From contig CAIVDS010000056.1 of NCBI GenBank assembly GCA_903904685.1, positions 158,280-222,279 of the forward strand: a stretch of DNA of 64,000 nucleotides, written 5' to 3'. This stretch comes from an uncultured Verrucomicrobiota bacterium (GTDB lineage Bacteria > Verrucomicrobiota > Verrucomicrobiia > Opitutales > Opitutaceae). The stretch's first letter is position 1; each line of letters opens with the position of its first letter. Shown here one piece after another: positions 1 through 9,625 of this stretch. The notes below the pieces were generated by a model. That model was not told where the DNA came from. It did not search any database and saw only the letters and a list, made by a program, of their open reading frames with translations. A program made the position numbers and the translations under genes.

Positions 1-2
1 CC

Positions 3-1715
<1,713 letters not shown>

Positions 1716-1743
1716 CGCAAGAGCTTCTCTCAGCCGCACGCAG

Positions 1744-2421
1744 TCACGGCAAAGACTGGCGCTTGGAGGCCATGGTATTGAAAATACGGACGAGTCCGGA
1801 CGAGAGATAAAGCGAGAGCAGAATGCCGGCAACCATAGCCCCAAAGAGAAAGTTCATGCTTCGCCGGACCAACCGGTCGGACCGTTCGGCCGCGGCCTGC
1901 ACCTCGGCATAATCAGACTGCGTAAGCGCCTCCACCGTCTTGAGCACGGGAACCAAACTCGCGTCGACCTCCCGCAACGAGGCAACCGAAATGGCCTCAT
2001 CTTGGTCTAGCGGAACGCGGGCAGTCTCGTTAAATTGACCGAATGCATCGTCAATTTTCCCCAACAAGGCGGCGCGCGGCGTATCCACCGCAGCGAGCGA
2101 CTGCTCCGTAAAATACCGCTGAAACCGCGCGCGTTGCTCGGCATAGGCCCGTCGGGCGGTGATGATGTCTCCGCGTTGCGCGGTGGCGAGTGAGCCCGCC
2201 ATCAGCGTGGCAGCCTCGCGCATCTCATAGCCGCTGACCAACGCCTGATAATTGTCGGTTACGCTTTTATTGATCGACTGCGAGAGGTCACGATACCGAA
2301 ACGCAGCCACCACGCACACGGCGATGAAAAGAAGCAGGAGCGGAAGAAGTCCGAGATAAAGGCGGGTGCGCAACATGGTGGGCCAGAGCGAGAATGAGCC
2401 GGCGAGTTTTCGCATTCGCAA
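1744..2421 (-). CDS. Membrane sensor protein, apparently truncated histidine-kinase input module
   Basis: 225 residues with two transmembrane helices (about residues 22-43 and 188-210) that flank a ~145-residue helical extracytoplasmic domain rich in Ala, Glu and Arg. This is the layout of four-helix-bundle sensor modules in histidine kinases or chemoreceptors. Only about 15 residues follow the second helix, so there is no HAMP, kinase or signalling domain. The sequence beyond the stop on this strand is already the 3' end of the convergent U32 gene. It may be a decayed kinase or a stand-alone accessory membrane protein. The leader upstream carries two hairpins, one with a U-run (see 2456-2483). 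Function is unassigned. Confidence 0.55.
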   Translation of the reverse strand: MRMRKLAGSFSLWPTMLRTRLYLGLLPLLLLFIAVCVVAAFRYRDLSQSINKSVTDNYQALVSGYEMREAATLMAGSLATAQRGDIITARRAYAEQRARFQRYFTEQSLAAVDTPRAALLGKIDDAFGQFNETARVPLDQDEAISVASLREVDASLVPVLKTVEALTQSDYAEVQAAAERSDRLVRRSMNFLFGAMVAGILLSLYLSSGLVRIFNTMASKRQSLP

Positions 2422-2455
2422 GTTTCGTTTCTATGGGGTCGCTTAAAAAGCCAAA

Positions 2456-2483
2456 GCGGGGCCGCCGATAAAGACAGCCCCGC
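2456..2483 (-). terminator. Terminator-like hairpin in the leader of the sensor gene
   Basis: On the minus strand a 7-bp GC stem (GCGGGGC/GCCCCGC) with a 14-base loop is followed by TTTGGCTTTTT. It lies 35 bases before the sensor start codon, so transcripts would meet it before the gene. A second hairpin (2507-2527, one mismatch) lies just upstream, so the pair could act as an attenuator. It could also end a separate short transcript. Confidence 0.5.
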
Positions 2484-2594
2484 CAGGTCCAGCTTCAACT
2501 AACAACCCCGGAAGTCGCACCTCCGGGAAACGATAAAGAACATCCTGTGCCGCCGATGGCCGCGACCGACGCGGCAAATACCCGAAGCCAACAG

Positions 2595-2624
2595 TAGCCA
2601 CACACATTATAGCCACACACATTA
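2595..2624. repeat. Perfect tandem 15-bp repeat, two copies
   Basis: TAGCCACACACATTA occurs twice back to back (2595-2609 and 2610-2624). The junction creates a TATAAT hexamer on the minus strand at 2606-2611, so the duplication may have built or modified a promoter. Confidence 0.85.
2606..2611 (-). promoter_or_regulatory. Candidate -10 box (TATAAT) for the sensor-gene leader
   Basis: This is a perfect TATAAT on the minus strand formed at the repeat junction. No good -35 hexamer lies 16-18 bases upstream (CTCCAG is found there). Transcription would start near 2600 and give a leader of about 180 bases containing both hairpins. The 2422-2904 gap otherwise holds no convincing gene. Confidence 0.3.
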
Positions 2625-2904
2625 TGGACTGGAGGTTTCTGGCGTGGTTCCACTGAAAATGAGCTGAAATCCGTTTAAGTCTAAAATAATGCAAACGGCT
2701 CATCCCGCCGAAACACCAAAGTCGTTTACCATCCCAACCGACACACACATCGATTGCATTCTACTTTTTCAGAGTCAAAACATTGAAAAACGTCGGGATG
2801 CACGGGACGAAAAGCACGTCTGCTCATAGACGGCCAAGAAGAAAGCCCATTTACAGTGTCGAGTTGCCAATGTGCAGAACTCTAAGAATGAATATCCCAT
2901 TCTT

Positions 2905-4137
2905 ATGGATACCCCTTCGCTCGCCACCACTACTGCTGTGCCCAGTCCGGCCAATGACGCCCCCCGCCATCAAGATCTTGAAATCAAGGATGCCCACCTG
3001 ATCTTCAGCTCGGTATGGCAGGCGTTGGAAGTCGACGTTGGGCGTGAAGCCTTGCGCTTCCCCAAGGAGATAATCCTGCTCGGTGGTGCTCCCGGATCGG
3101 GCAAAGGCACCAATACCAATTTCATCATCAAGGCCCGCGGGCTTACCTGCGAACCCATTGTGGTCAGCTCGCTATTGGATACGCCCGAAGCGAAACGCAT
3201 CAAAGATGCCGGAGGCATGGTTGGCGACCGCGAGGTCATCAGCCTCCTCTTGCGCCGCCTGCTCGAGCCCCAGTTTCGGGATGGCGTCATCCTCGACGGC
3301 TTCCCCCGCACCAAGGTCCAAGTCGAGTGCCTCAAGCTTCTCGTAGACCGCATTCAGACCTTGCGGCGTGATTTCTATCATACACCGCTTGGTATGCATT
3401 TCCGCCAGACCACCATCCATATCATGGTGCTCTTCGTCGACGAACACACCTCGGTGGAACGTCAGCTCAAACGCGGATTGGAGGTAAAGGCCCACAACGA
3501 AAAAGTCCATCGCACCGGTATCGGCGAGCTATTGGAAGAACGCGCCACCGACTATGACCCCGCCTTGGCCAAACGCCGCTACCGCGTGTTCAAAGAACAG
3601 ACCTGGGAGGCTCTGCAATCGCTAAAGGAAATCTTTCACTACCACTTCATCAACGCCCAGGGCAACATCCACGAGGTCGAACAAAATATCCTCAAGGAGC
3701 TACAATACCAAAGCACGCTGGAGCTCGATTCGCGCACCCACGATATCCTGCGCGGGGTTCCCGTCGCCAGTGAGATCATCGTCCACGCCCGCCAGGAGAT
3801 GGTAAAACGTCTCGACGCCTACGCCTTCGAACAAGCCCCGCTCTTCGCCAGCGTCGTCTCGTTCATCGACAAGAAAATCGTCCCCATCGTAATCCGTCAC
3901 GCGATTTCCGGCGTGGCGCTCGTCAATACCGAGGACACTCTCCTCGACGACCCGCTCGCCCTCGCAATGCTGATCGATGTATTCTCGGAACGCGGCTACC
4001 ACGCGGCGGTCGACCTGCATCGCATCGAAATCCCCGAGCGCTTCGACCTGACTACCGGCATCATCACGTGCCGAATCAAAAAAGTATACCGCATTCAAAT
4101 CCGCTTCGAAGGCTCGGAAATCCGCCGCGGCAATTAA
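2905..4137 (+). CDS. Adenylate-kinase-like nucleoside monophosphate kinase with C-terminal extension
   Basis: The ATG at 2905 is preferred; a GTG at 2872 in the same frame is possible. The protein has 410 residues. An N-terminal ~55-residue extension precedes a textbook P-loop (GGAPGSGKGT, residues 60-69). DGFPRT follows at 131-136, and an Arg-rich LID-like segment ends in KRRYRVFKEQT. These are adenylate kinase hallmarks for phosphate transfer between ATP and a nucleoside monophosphate. About 150 residues after the kinase core match nothing I recognise. Ordinary adenylate kinases have 180-220 residues, so this is almost double. The adk position beside secY in this genome holds a protein without a P-loop (57473-57949), so this enzyme could be the working one. 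The substrate is inferred. Confidence 0.75.
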   Translation: MDTPSLATTTAVPSPANDAPRHQDLEIKDAHLIFSSVWQALEVDVGREALRFPKEIILLGGAPGSGKGTNTNFIIKARGLTCEPIVVSSLLDTPEAKRIKDAGGMVGDREVISLLLRRLLEPQFRDGVILDGFPRTKVQVECLKLLVDRIQTLRRDFYHTPLGMHFRQTTIHIMVLFVDEHTSVERQLKRGLEVKAHNEKVHRTGIGELLEERATDYDPALAKRRYRVFKEQTWEALQSLKEIFHYHFINAQGNIHEVEQNILKELQYQSTLELDSRTHDILRGVPVASEIIVHARQEMVKRLDAYAFEQAPLFASVVSFIDKKIVPIVIRHAISGVALVNTEDTLLDDPLALAMLIDVFSERGYHAAVDLHRIEIPERFDLTTGIITCRIKKVYRIQIRFEGSEIRRGN

Positions 4138-4355
4138 ACAATCGGCCGTGCTGTCACGACCGACTCCTGAAACGCGCCACGTCCACAGACGCCTTATAAA
4201 CACAAACACACGCGATAGGACTGGATATGGAAAACCGACACAGCACGTATTGCCTGCTCGGTGCTGCTGGCAAGACGCGATGGCCATAATGAGATGAAGT
4301 CCGCAAAACGACGCTCTCTCGACGTCGGCTTCGCTTTGAAACAACATGTCCTGCC

Positions 4356-5822
4356 ATGATTCTGCGCTTTCTCGCTCCCCTGCTCGCCCTCGCGTTACTG
4401 GCTTCGTCGCTGCACGCCGAGAACGATCCGCCCGGTTTCATCATCAAAAACGAAATCATCCCCTCTCCTTCCGCTCCCGGCGCGATCGCGCCACAACTCG
4501 TCAACGCCCCCGACGGCACCGTTTACCTTTTGTGGCTCGAACCCGCACCCTCTCACCGAATCGCCGTCCGCTTCGCCCGCTTCGATGCGACAAAGCGCAC
4601 ATGGAGTTCCGTCCGTACCATCAGCGAGGGAATGGACAAGGATGTTCCTAAAAACCAAACACCCCGGCTCGCCGTCTTGGCCGACTGCACTCTCATCGCG
4701 CTCTGGTATCCGTCCCGTGATCTCGCGCTAACCGCCACCTCCACCAATGGAGGCTTGTCATGGAGCGCTCCCTGCGTCCTCAACCGCCCGCTGCATTTCG
4801 TCGAAGACCCCACTCTTCAACCGCTGCCCGACGGACGCGTGCTCACCGCATGGATCGAACCAGGCCAAGCCAACCACGCCTTGCTTGCCCGTATTCTGGA
4901 AACCACCGCGCCAGCCGTCGTCGTTGACGAAACGGTCAGCGCCGGCAGCGCACCCGCCCTCGCCACCTTCCCCGACGGAAGCGCCCTTCTCGCCTATCGC
5001 GGACAAACCGCCGGCGGCGTCCACGACATCCGCACCGCTCGTTTCGACGACGGCAAGTGGGATGCTCCCGCCACGTTGAATCTCGACGGATGGAAACCCG
5101 CGTCGCCACCCCGCGATGGCCCGGCACTGACGGCTCGCGGTCCGCACATCGCCGCAGCTTGGTTCACCGCAGCCGGAGGCGCGCGCATCAACGTCAGCGT
5201 TTCCGGCAATGCAGGCTTTCAATGGCTCGCGCCCGGTCGCGTGGACGACACCGCTCCGCTCGGCCGTATCGGACTCGTCTTACTCGACGACGGCAGCCAG
5301 CTCGTCTCCTGGGTCGAGCGGGTTCAAAATGAACCCGTCATCCTCCTGCGCCGCATTTCTCCGCGCGGCACTCTCAGTGTTCCCGTCATGCTTGCCCGCA
5401 CAGTGTATGGTCCGCCACCCCAACTCGCACGGGTGAAAGACAGCACCACTACACCCGCACAACTCCTTCTCACCTACCTCCAGCCCGCCTCGGGTCTCGC
5501 CACCTTGACCACCCGACTCATCACGCTGCCTGATGCTGCCAGTCTCGCCGAGATCGATCCCTGCGATTGCGAACCGAGCCCCGAAGACCTGCGTGGCTAC
5601 GCCGTTAAAGGCGGCATCGTCGCGATTGATGCGGTCCATAGCACGCTGCAACTCGACCACGGAAACATTCCCGGCGTGTTGAAAGCAGCCACCACCACAC
5701 TGAAGGCCAGCCCTGAAGTGCTGCGCACGCTCCAACCCGGACAGACGCTACTCGCCCGCATCGAACGTATCGGCCCCGACTGGACTATTTTTAACGTGCA
5801 TATCCTGGCGTCGCCCCGGTAG
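4356..5822 (+). CDS. Secreted sialidase-like (BNR propeller) protein with C-terminal CusF-like domain
   Basis: 488 residues with a signal peptide (LLALALLASSLHA, cleavage near residue 21). Residues ~40-400 consist of repeated strand-rich blocks such as TSTNGGLSWSAP and FPDGSALLAY, typical of the bacterial neuraminidase repeat (BNR) six-bladed propeller. The last ~75 residues (GGIVAID...LDHGNIPGVLKAAT...LKPG-like...) follow the pattern of the periplasmic copper chaperone CusF, whose metal site uses the Met pair in an AMTM motif. Here the Met residues are replaced (KAATTT), so copper binding is doubtful. No sialidase Arg triad was verified. It probably acts in the periplasm or outside the cell. 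It is convergent with ftsY. Confidence 0.6.
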   Translation: MILRFLAPLLALALLASSLHAENDPPGFIIKNEIIPSPSAPGAIAPQLVNAPDGTVYLLWLEPAPSHRIAVRFARFDATKRTWSSVRTISEGMDKDVPKNQTPRLAVLADCTLIALWYPSRDLALTATSTNGGLSWSAPCVLNRPLHFVEDPTLQPLPDGRVLTAWIEPGQANHALLARILETTAPAVVVDETVSAGSAPALATFPDGSALLAYRGQTAGGVHDIRTARFDDGKWDAPATLNLDGWKPASPPRDGPALTARGPHIAAAWFTAAGGARINVSVSGNAGFQWLAPGRVDDTAPLGRIGLVLLDDGSQLVSWVERVQNEPVILLRRISPRGTLSVPVMLARTVYGPPPQLARVKDSTTTPAQLLLTYLQPASGLATLTTRLITLPDAASLAEIDPCDCEPSPEDLRGYAVKGGIVAIDAVHSTLQLDHGNIPGVLKAATTTLKASPEVLRTLQPGQTLLARIERIGPDWTIFNVHILASPR

Positions 5823-5869
5823 CGAAAACTCCCGATCCGCATACGCGCGGCGAACCGTTTCGCCAATTC

Positions 5870-6787
5870 TCACTCCACGCCGAACACCGCCTTGGCGTAG
5901 TTTTCTATATTGAAAGGCTGCAAATCCTCCGGCTGCTCGCCGAGACCAAGGAAATAGATCGGCAGCTTCAACTCGCGCCAGATGCCTACGATTGCGCCGC
6001 CGCGACTGGTACCGTCGAGCTTGGTCACGACAAGCCCGGTAAGACCGAAACTCTTATGAAAAACGCGGGCCTGCTCGATGGAGTTGGTGCCGAGAGAGCC
6101 GTCCACCACCAACCACGAGTGATGCGGCGAGGTGGAATCGTTCTTCTGCAAAACGCGGCGAATCTTCGCGAGTTCCTCCATGAGATTGCTCTTCGTGTGC
6201 AAGCGGCCAGCGGTGTCCACGATCAGGTAGTCGCAGCCGCGCGCCTTGGCCGCCTGCCAGGCGTCGAACGCCACCGCCGCGGCATCCGCACCCGTGTGAC
6301 TTGCAACAATGGGCAGGTCGAGACGCGTTGCCCACGACTTCAACTGCTCGACGGCCGCTGCGCGGAATGTATCGCACGCGGCGAGCATGACGGACTTGCC
6401 GTCCTGCTTGAGCAACCAGCCCAGCTTGGCCGACGTGGTGGTTTTCCCGGAGCCATTGACGCCGATCATCACAATCACGGTCGGACCGGCGGACGCAGGC
6501 GTAAGTTCGCGCTCACTGCCGACAAGCACACGACTGAGAACGGTCGCTCCGATGGCGGCGACCTGCTGGCCGCGCAGGTTTTTGTCCTGTTTGCAGGCGT
6601 CCTTGATTTCGGCGAGAATCTCCTCGGTCGTGGCCACGCCGAAATCGGCCGTGTAAAGCGCCTCCTCCAATGTCTCCAGCGAAGACGCATCGATGGCGCG
6701 ACCGCCGAAAATCCCGTGGGTTTTTTCGCTGATTGCCGCAACCGTCTTGGCAAAACCGTCCTTAAATTTTTTGAAGAGACCGAACAT
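5870..6787 (-). CDS. ftsY: Signal recognition particle receptor FtsY
   Basis: This is the membrane-associated SRP GTPase that docks ribosome-SRP complexes to SecYEG. It has 305 residues: a short N domain directly at the start (no long acidic A domain) and then the G domain with GVNGSGKTTT (P-loop), DTFRAAAVEQL, DTAGR and TKLDGTSRGG. A lysine/phenylalanine-rich N-terminus (MFGLFKKFKDGF) could serve as the membrane-binding helix. It is the last gene of the ribBA-ribH-nusB-ftsY run, 77 bases after nusB, on the same strand. Confidence 0.96.
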   Translation of the reverse strand: MFGLFKKFKDGFAKTVAAISEKTHGIFGGRAIDASSLETLEEALYTADFGVATTEEILAEIKDACKQDKNLRGQQVAAIGATVLSRVLVGSERELTPASAGPTVIVMIGVNGSGKTTTSAKLGWLLKQDGKSVMLAACDTFRAAAVEQLKSWATRLDLPIVASHTGADAAAVAFDAWQAAKARGCDYLIVDTAGRLHTKSNLMEELAKIRRVLQKNDSTSPHHSWLVVDGSLGTNSIEQARVFHKSFGLTGLVVTKLDGTSRGGAIVGIWRELKLPIYFLGLGEQPEDLQPFNIENYAKAVFGVE

Positions 6788-6864
6788 GAAAAAATTTCCC
6801 CCGCGGATCGGCGCGGATGACCAAAGTTTTATCCGCGAGCATCCGCATTATCCGAGGGAGCGCT

Positions 6865-7320
6865 TCACTCCGCCTTTTCCACCTTGCGGGCATCGCGGCC
6901 GAGCTGGTCCTTGAGGCGGTCGAGGATGCCGTTGATGAAGCGCTTGGAGTCGGCATTGGAGAACTGCTTGGAGAGATCGATGGCCTCGTTGATCGACACG
7001 ACGGGAGGGATGTCTTTGCGAAACATCATCTCGTAAATCGCCACGTGAAGGATCGCCAGGTCGATCTTGGCGATACGATCGAACTCCCAGTTGTGGGCCA
7101 AACTGCGGATGCGACCGTCTATCTCGGCGATGTTCTTGATCACTCCGTGGATGATCTCCTCGCCGAAGGCAAAGTGCTCGCGCGGCTTCTCCTGCGTCTC
7201 GAAAAAGGTGCGCAGATCCTCGGAGAGATCGCTGGGCAAATTGATGCTCCAGGCGAAAAGATATTGCAGGGCGGCCACGCGGCCGTCGCGGCGTTGGGCA
7301 AACAAGGCTTTGTTGCTCAT
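6865..7320 (-). CDS. nusB: Transcription antitermination factor NusB
   Basis: 151 residues, the usual NusB size. The all-helical fold is recognisable from RRDGRVAALQYLFAW near the N-terminus and the conserved C-terminal block PPVVSINEAIDLSKQF...FINGILDRL. NusB binds boxA RNA with S10 (NusE) and promotes antitermination on rRNA operons. The ATG at 7320 overlaps the ribH stop in an ATGA (7317-7320), so translation is probably coupled. A ribH-nusB pair is a common bacterial arrangement. Confidence 0.95.
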   Translation of the reverse strand: MSNKALFAQRRDGRVAALQYLFAWSINLPSDLSEDLRTFFETQEKPREHFAFGEEIIHGVIKNIAEIDGRIRSLAHNWEFDRIAKIDLAILHVAIYEMMFRKDIPPVVSINEAIDLSKQFSNADSKRFINGILDRLKDQLGRDARKVEKAE

Positions 7321-7790
7321 CGTGAAATTTTGTTTTTGAGCGAAGCCATCTCGAGCGCCGCACGGGCAAACTCGGCGCCTCGGTTGATCTTGCCTAGGCA
7401 CCGGTCGTCGGCCTGTTGCTGGTTTTCGGCCACCACCACGCCGACTATCACCGGCGTGCGGGTGTCGAGCGACACGCGCTGCAACCCCTGCTGGGCCGCT
7501 TCGGCCACCAGTTGGTAATGAATCGTGTCGCCTCGGATGATCACTCCGAGGGCGACGATTACATCGAATTTGTCATGCTTCAGAAGCAGCTGCGCGGCGC
7601 TTGGAAGCTCGTTGGAACCGGGAACACGCACCACGGTAATTTTTTTCTCCCTCACGCAGGCCTTCCTCAGGTGGGCGTGGACTTGTTTCACCAAGGCATC
7701 CACCAGCTCGGGATTGTAGCGCGCGGCCACGATGCCGACGGAAAACGCGGCGCCATTGATGGACAGGTGCTGGGGAGCGGCGAGACTCAT
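7317..7790 (-). CDS. ribH: 6,7-dimethyl-8-ribityllumazine synthase
   Basis: 157 residues. The enzyme condenses 5-amino-6-ribitylaminouracil with 3,4-dihydroxy-2-butanone 4-phosphate, the penultimate riboflavin step, and usually forms icosahedral or pentameric shells. Visible family motifs are VGIVAARYNPELVDAL near the N-terminus, VRVPGSNELP, and ALGVIIRGDTIHYQLV, which carries the catalytic His region. The ATG at 7790 is chosen because upstream in-frame codons are not conserved. It lies 58 bases after ribBA and overlaps nusB by 4 bases. No FMN riboswitch was recognised upstream of the operon. Confidence 0.96.
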   Translation of the reverse strand: MSLAAPQHLSINGAAFSVGIVAARYNPELVDALVKQVHAHLRKACVREKKITVVRVPGSNELPSAAQLLLKHDKFDVIVALGVIIRGDTIHYQLVAEAAQQGLQRVSLDTRTPVIVGVVVAENQQQADDRCLGKINRGAEFARAALEMASLKNKISR

Positions 7791-7848
7791 GAGAAAGAAG
7801 GGAGGAGAGTGTGTGCTCAGACGCGCGCGCGTGGGCAACTCATTTCCC

Positions 7849-8952
7849 TCAAACTGACACCATCTCAACGATCTCAAGGCCGTAGCCGTCGAGCCCAACG
7901 ACTTTACGCGGGCTCTTGGAAAGCAGCCGTATCTTGCCCAGACCAAGCGCCACCAGGATTTGCGCACCGATGCCGTAATCACGAAAGCCCATGTGTGAAC
8001 CACCGTCAGCGGAATGTGCTTCGAAACGCTTGATCACATCTGCTCCACCCTGGGCGTGCTCCATGTAGAGCACCACGCCCCGCCCCGCCCGGGCGATGGC
8101 CTCGAGCGATCCCACGAGCGAATGATGGCTGTCGGACCCTCGCAGACGGAAGACGTCGCTCAACAGATTCTCACTGTGCACGCGCACGAGTGTGGGCTCG
8201 GGCCCGAGCTGGCCGAGACAGAACGCCAGATGGTGGCGGCCATCGAGTTTGTTGCGGAAAACATGCAGCGTGAAATCGCCAAACTCGCTGGGAAACGGCT
8301 GTGTGCAGACGAGCTCCACGAGTTGGTCGCGACGATGCCGGTATTCGATCAGCGAGGCGATGGAGAGCAGCTTGAAGCCAAACTTCCGCTTAAACTCCAC
8401 CAGCTCCGGCAACCGCGCCAGAGTACCATCGTCGTTTAGAATTTCGCAGATCACGCCGCTCGGATGCAGCCCCGCCAGCGAAGCGAGATCGACCGCGGCT
8501 TCGGTATGCCCGGCGCGTTCGAGCACACCGCCATCACGGGCGCGCAACGGGAAAATATGCCCCGGCTGAACCAGAGCTCCCGGTTGCGTGCCGGGGCTGG
8601 CGAGCAATGAAATCGTACGCGCCCGATCATAGGCGCTAATGCCGGTCGTAATGCCCTCAGAGGCGTCAACCGAAACGGTAAAAGCGGTTTTGTGCGATTC
8701 GCGGTTTTCCTGCACCATCGGATTGATACCAAGACGGCGAAGCTGGCCACCGGTGGTGGGCACGCAAATGAGGCCGCGCGCATAGCGGATCATCGTGTTG
8801 ACGGCTTCGGGAGTCGCCTTCGAGGCCGCCATGACCAGATCGCCCTCGTTTTCACGATTCTCGTCATCGGTCACGATGATCATCTTGCCATCGGCGATGT
8901 CCTGAATCGCGGATTCAACCGAGTCAAAAGGAGCGGGCGCGGAAGACGACAT
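7849..8952 (-). CDS. ribBA: RibBA-type protein: DHBP synthase with a degenerate GTP cyclohydrolase II half
   Basis: 367 residues. Residues 1-205 are a full 3,4-dihydroxy-2-butanone 4-phosphate synthase with DDENRENEGDLVMAA (29-43) and GHTEAAVDLA (148-157), which makes the four-carbon unit of riboflavin from ribulose 5-phosphate. Residues 206-367 align with GTP cyclohydrolase II but have lost its zinc site: the usual HSEC...RCDCG is HSEN...RGSDS (259-275). The catalytic QEGRGIG segment after YM is replaced by AQGGADV. That half is therefore probably inactive as a cyclohydrolase, as in the RibBX proteins described from Proteobacteria. A separate RibA should exist elsewhere in the genome. Confidence 0.9.
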   Translation of the reverse strand: MSSSAPAPFDSVESAIQDIADGKMIIVTDDENRENEGDLVMAASKATPEAVNTMIRYARGLICVPTTGGQLRRLGINPMVQENRESHKTAFTVSVDASEGITTGISAYDRARTISLLASPGTQPGALVQPGHIFPLRARDGGVLERAGHTEAAVDLASLAGLHPSGVICEILNDDGTLARLPELVEFKRKFGFKLLSIASLIEYRHRRDQLVELVCTQPFPSEFGDFTLHVFRNKLDGRHHLAFCLGQLGPEPTLVRVHSENLLSDVFRLRGSDSHHSLVGSLEAIARAGRGVVLYMEHAQGGADVIKRFEAHSADGGSHMGFRDYGIGAQILVALGLGKIRLLSKSPRKVVGLDGYGLEIVEMVSV

Positions 8953-9087
8953 GGGGCAGAAACGTCATCTGACGTCCGCCTTCTGTCAACCCGCAGCGTG
9001 TTCAAAGATACACACAGAAAAACTTTCACTCTTAGCGGTGATGCAGCGCCTCTGACGCCGCGCTCTCTGGCCCCGCGCCGGACCGGA

Positions 9088-9537
9088 TTACGGGTGCATC
9101 TCGACTGTAAACGTCTCGATTACCTCGTCGTTCGCCGAGAACAACGTAAAAAACACCCTGAACGTAAAGGGCGGACGCACCACGCCCGGCGAAACCAACG
9201 CCATGCCGCCATCGGCAGGATTCAACACCGTGCGCAACTCCGCCTTCACATTGACGGGACTCCAGCGCGCGGAGGCCCTCGCCACATCGGCCGCCTCCGG
9301 CTTTTTTTTGGCGTCGTAGAATCGTAACTGAAACTGCACGCCCTCCACCGTAAGCCCGATAAAACGCCCGTCCTTGCGGACGATGGTGATGCCATCGATT
9401 TTAGGTTCGGCCTCGGCTTTCTCCTGCTTGATCGCATCCGGCTTGGGCTTCGGCGGAGTTTGGGCTGAAAGCGGCACGACCACTCCGATGGAGGCTGCCA
9501 TCAACAACGATTTGGCGACTGCGGTGTTAAGCTTCAT
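9088..9537 (-). CDS. Small secreted protein of unknown function
   Basis: 149 residues with a signal peptide (AVAKSLLMAASIGVVVPLSA, cleavage near SAQ). A Pro/Lys/Glu-rich linker follows, then a ~100-residue strand-rich domain with alternating hydrophobics (TFRVFFTLFSANDEVIETF). There are no cysteines and no recognisable motif. It stands alone between ribBA and rarA, both on the same strand. A 135-base gap before ribBA shows no riboswitch. It is likely periplasmic. Confidence 0.55.
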   Translation of the reverse strand: MKLNTAVAKSLLMAASIGVVVPLSAQTPPKPKPDAIKQEKAEAEPKIDGITIVRKDGRFIGLTVEGVQFQLRFYDAKKKPEAADVARASARWSPVNVKAELRTVLNPADGGMALVSPGVVRPPFTFRVFFTLFSANDEVIETFTVEMHP

Positions 9538-9625
9538 GGAGACAAATTAGACACCCGCGCCCGCGCCGCAAGGTTCCTTGGGTAAAGAATGCGTGAAGGA
9601 ATAGCCGGCAACGCATGACGAGAAA

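Noticed and set aside
2443-2748. 101-residue minus-strand frame upstream of the sensor gene
   Set aside because: It runs through two hairpins and the tandem repeat (giving IMCVAIMCVA) and has no protein-like signal; a leader region explains it better.
8953-9087. FMN riboswitch upstream of ribBA
   Set aside because: The conserved RFN core sequences are not present on the minus strand.
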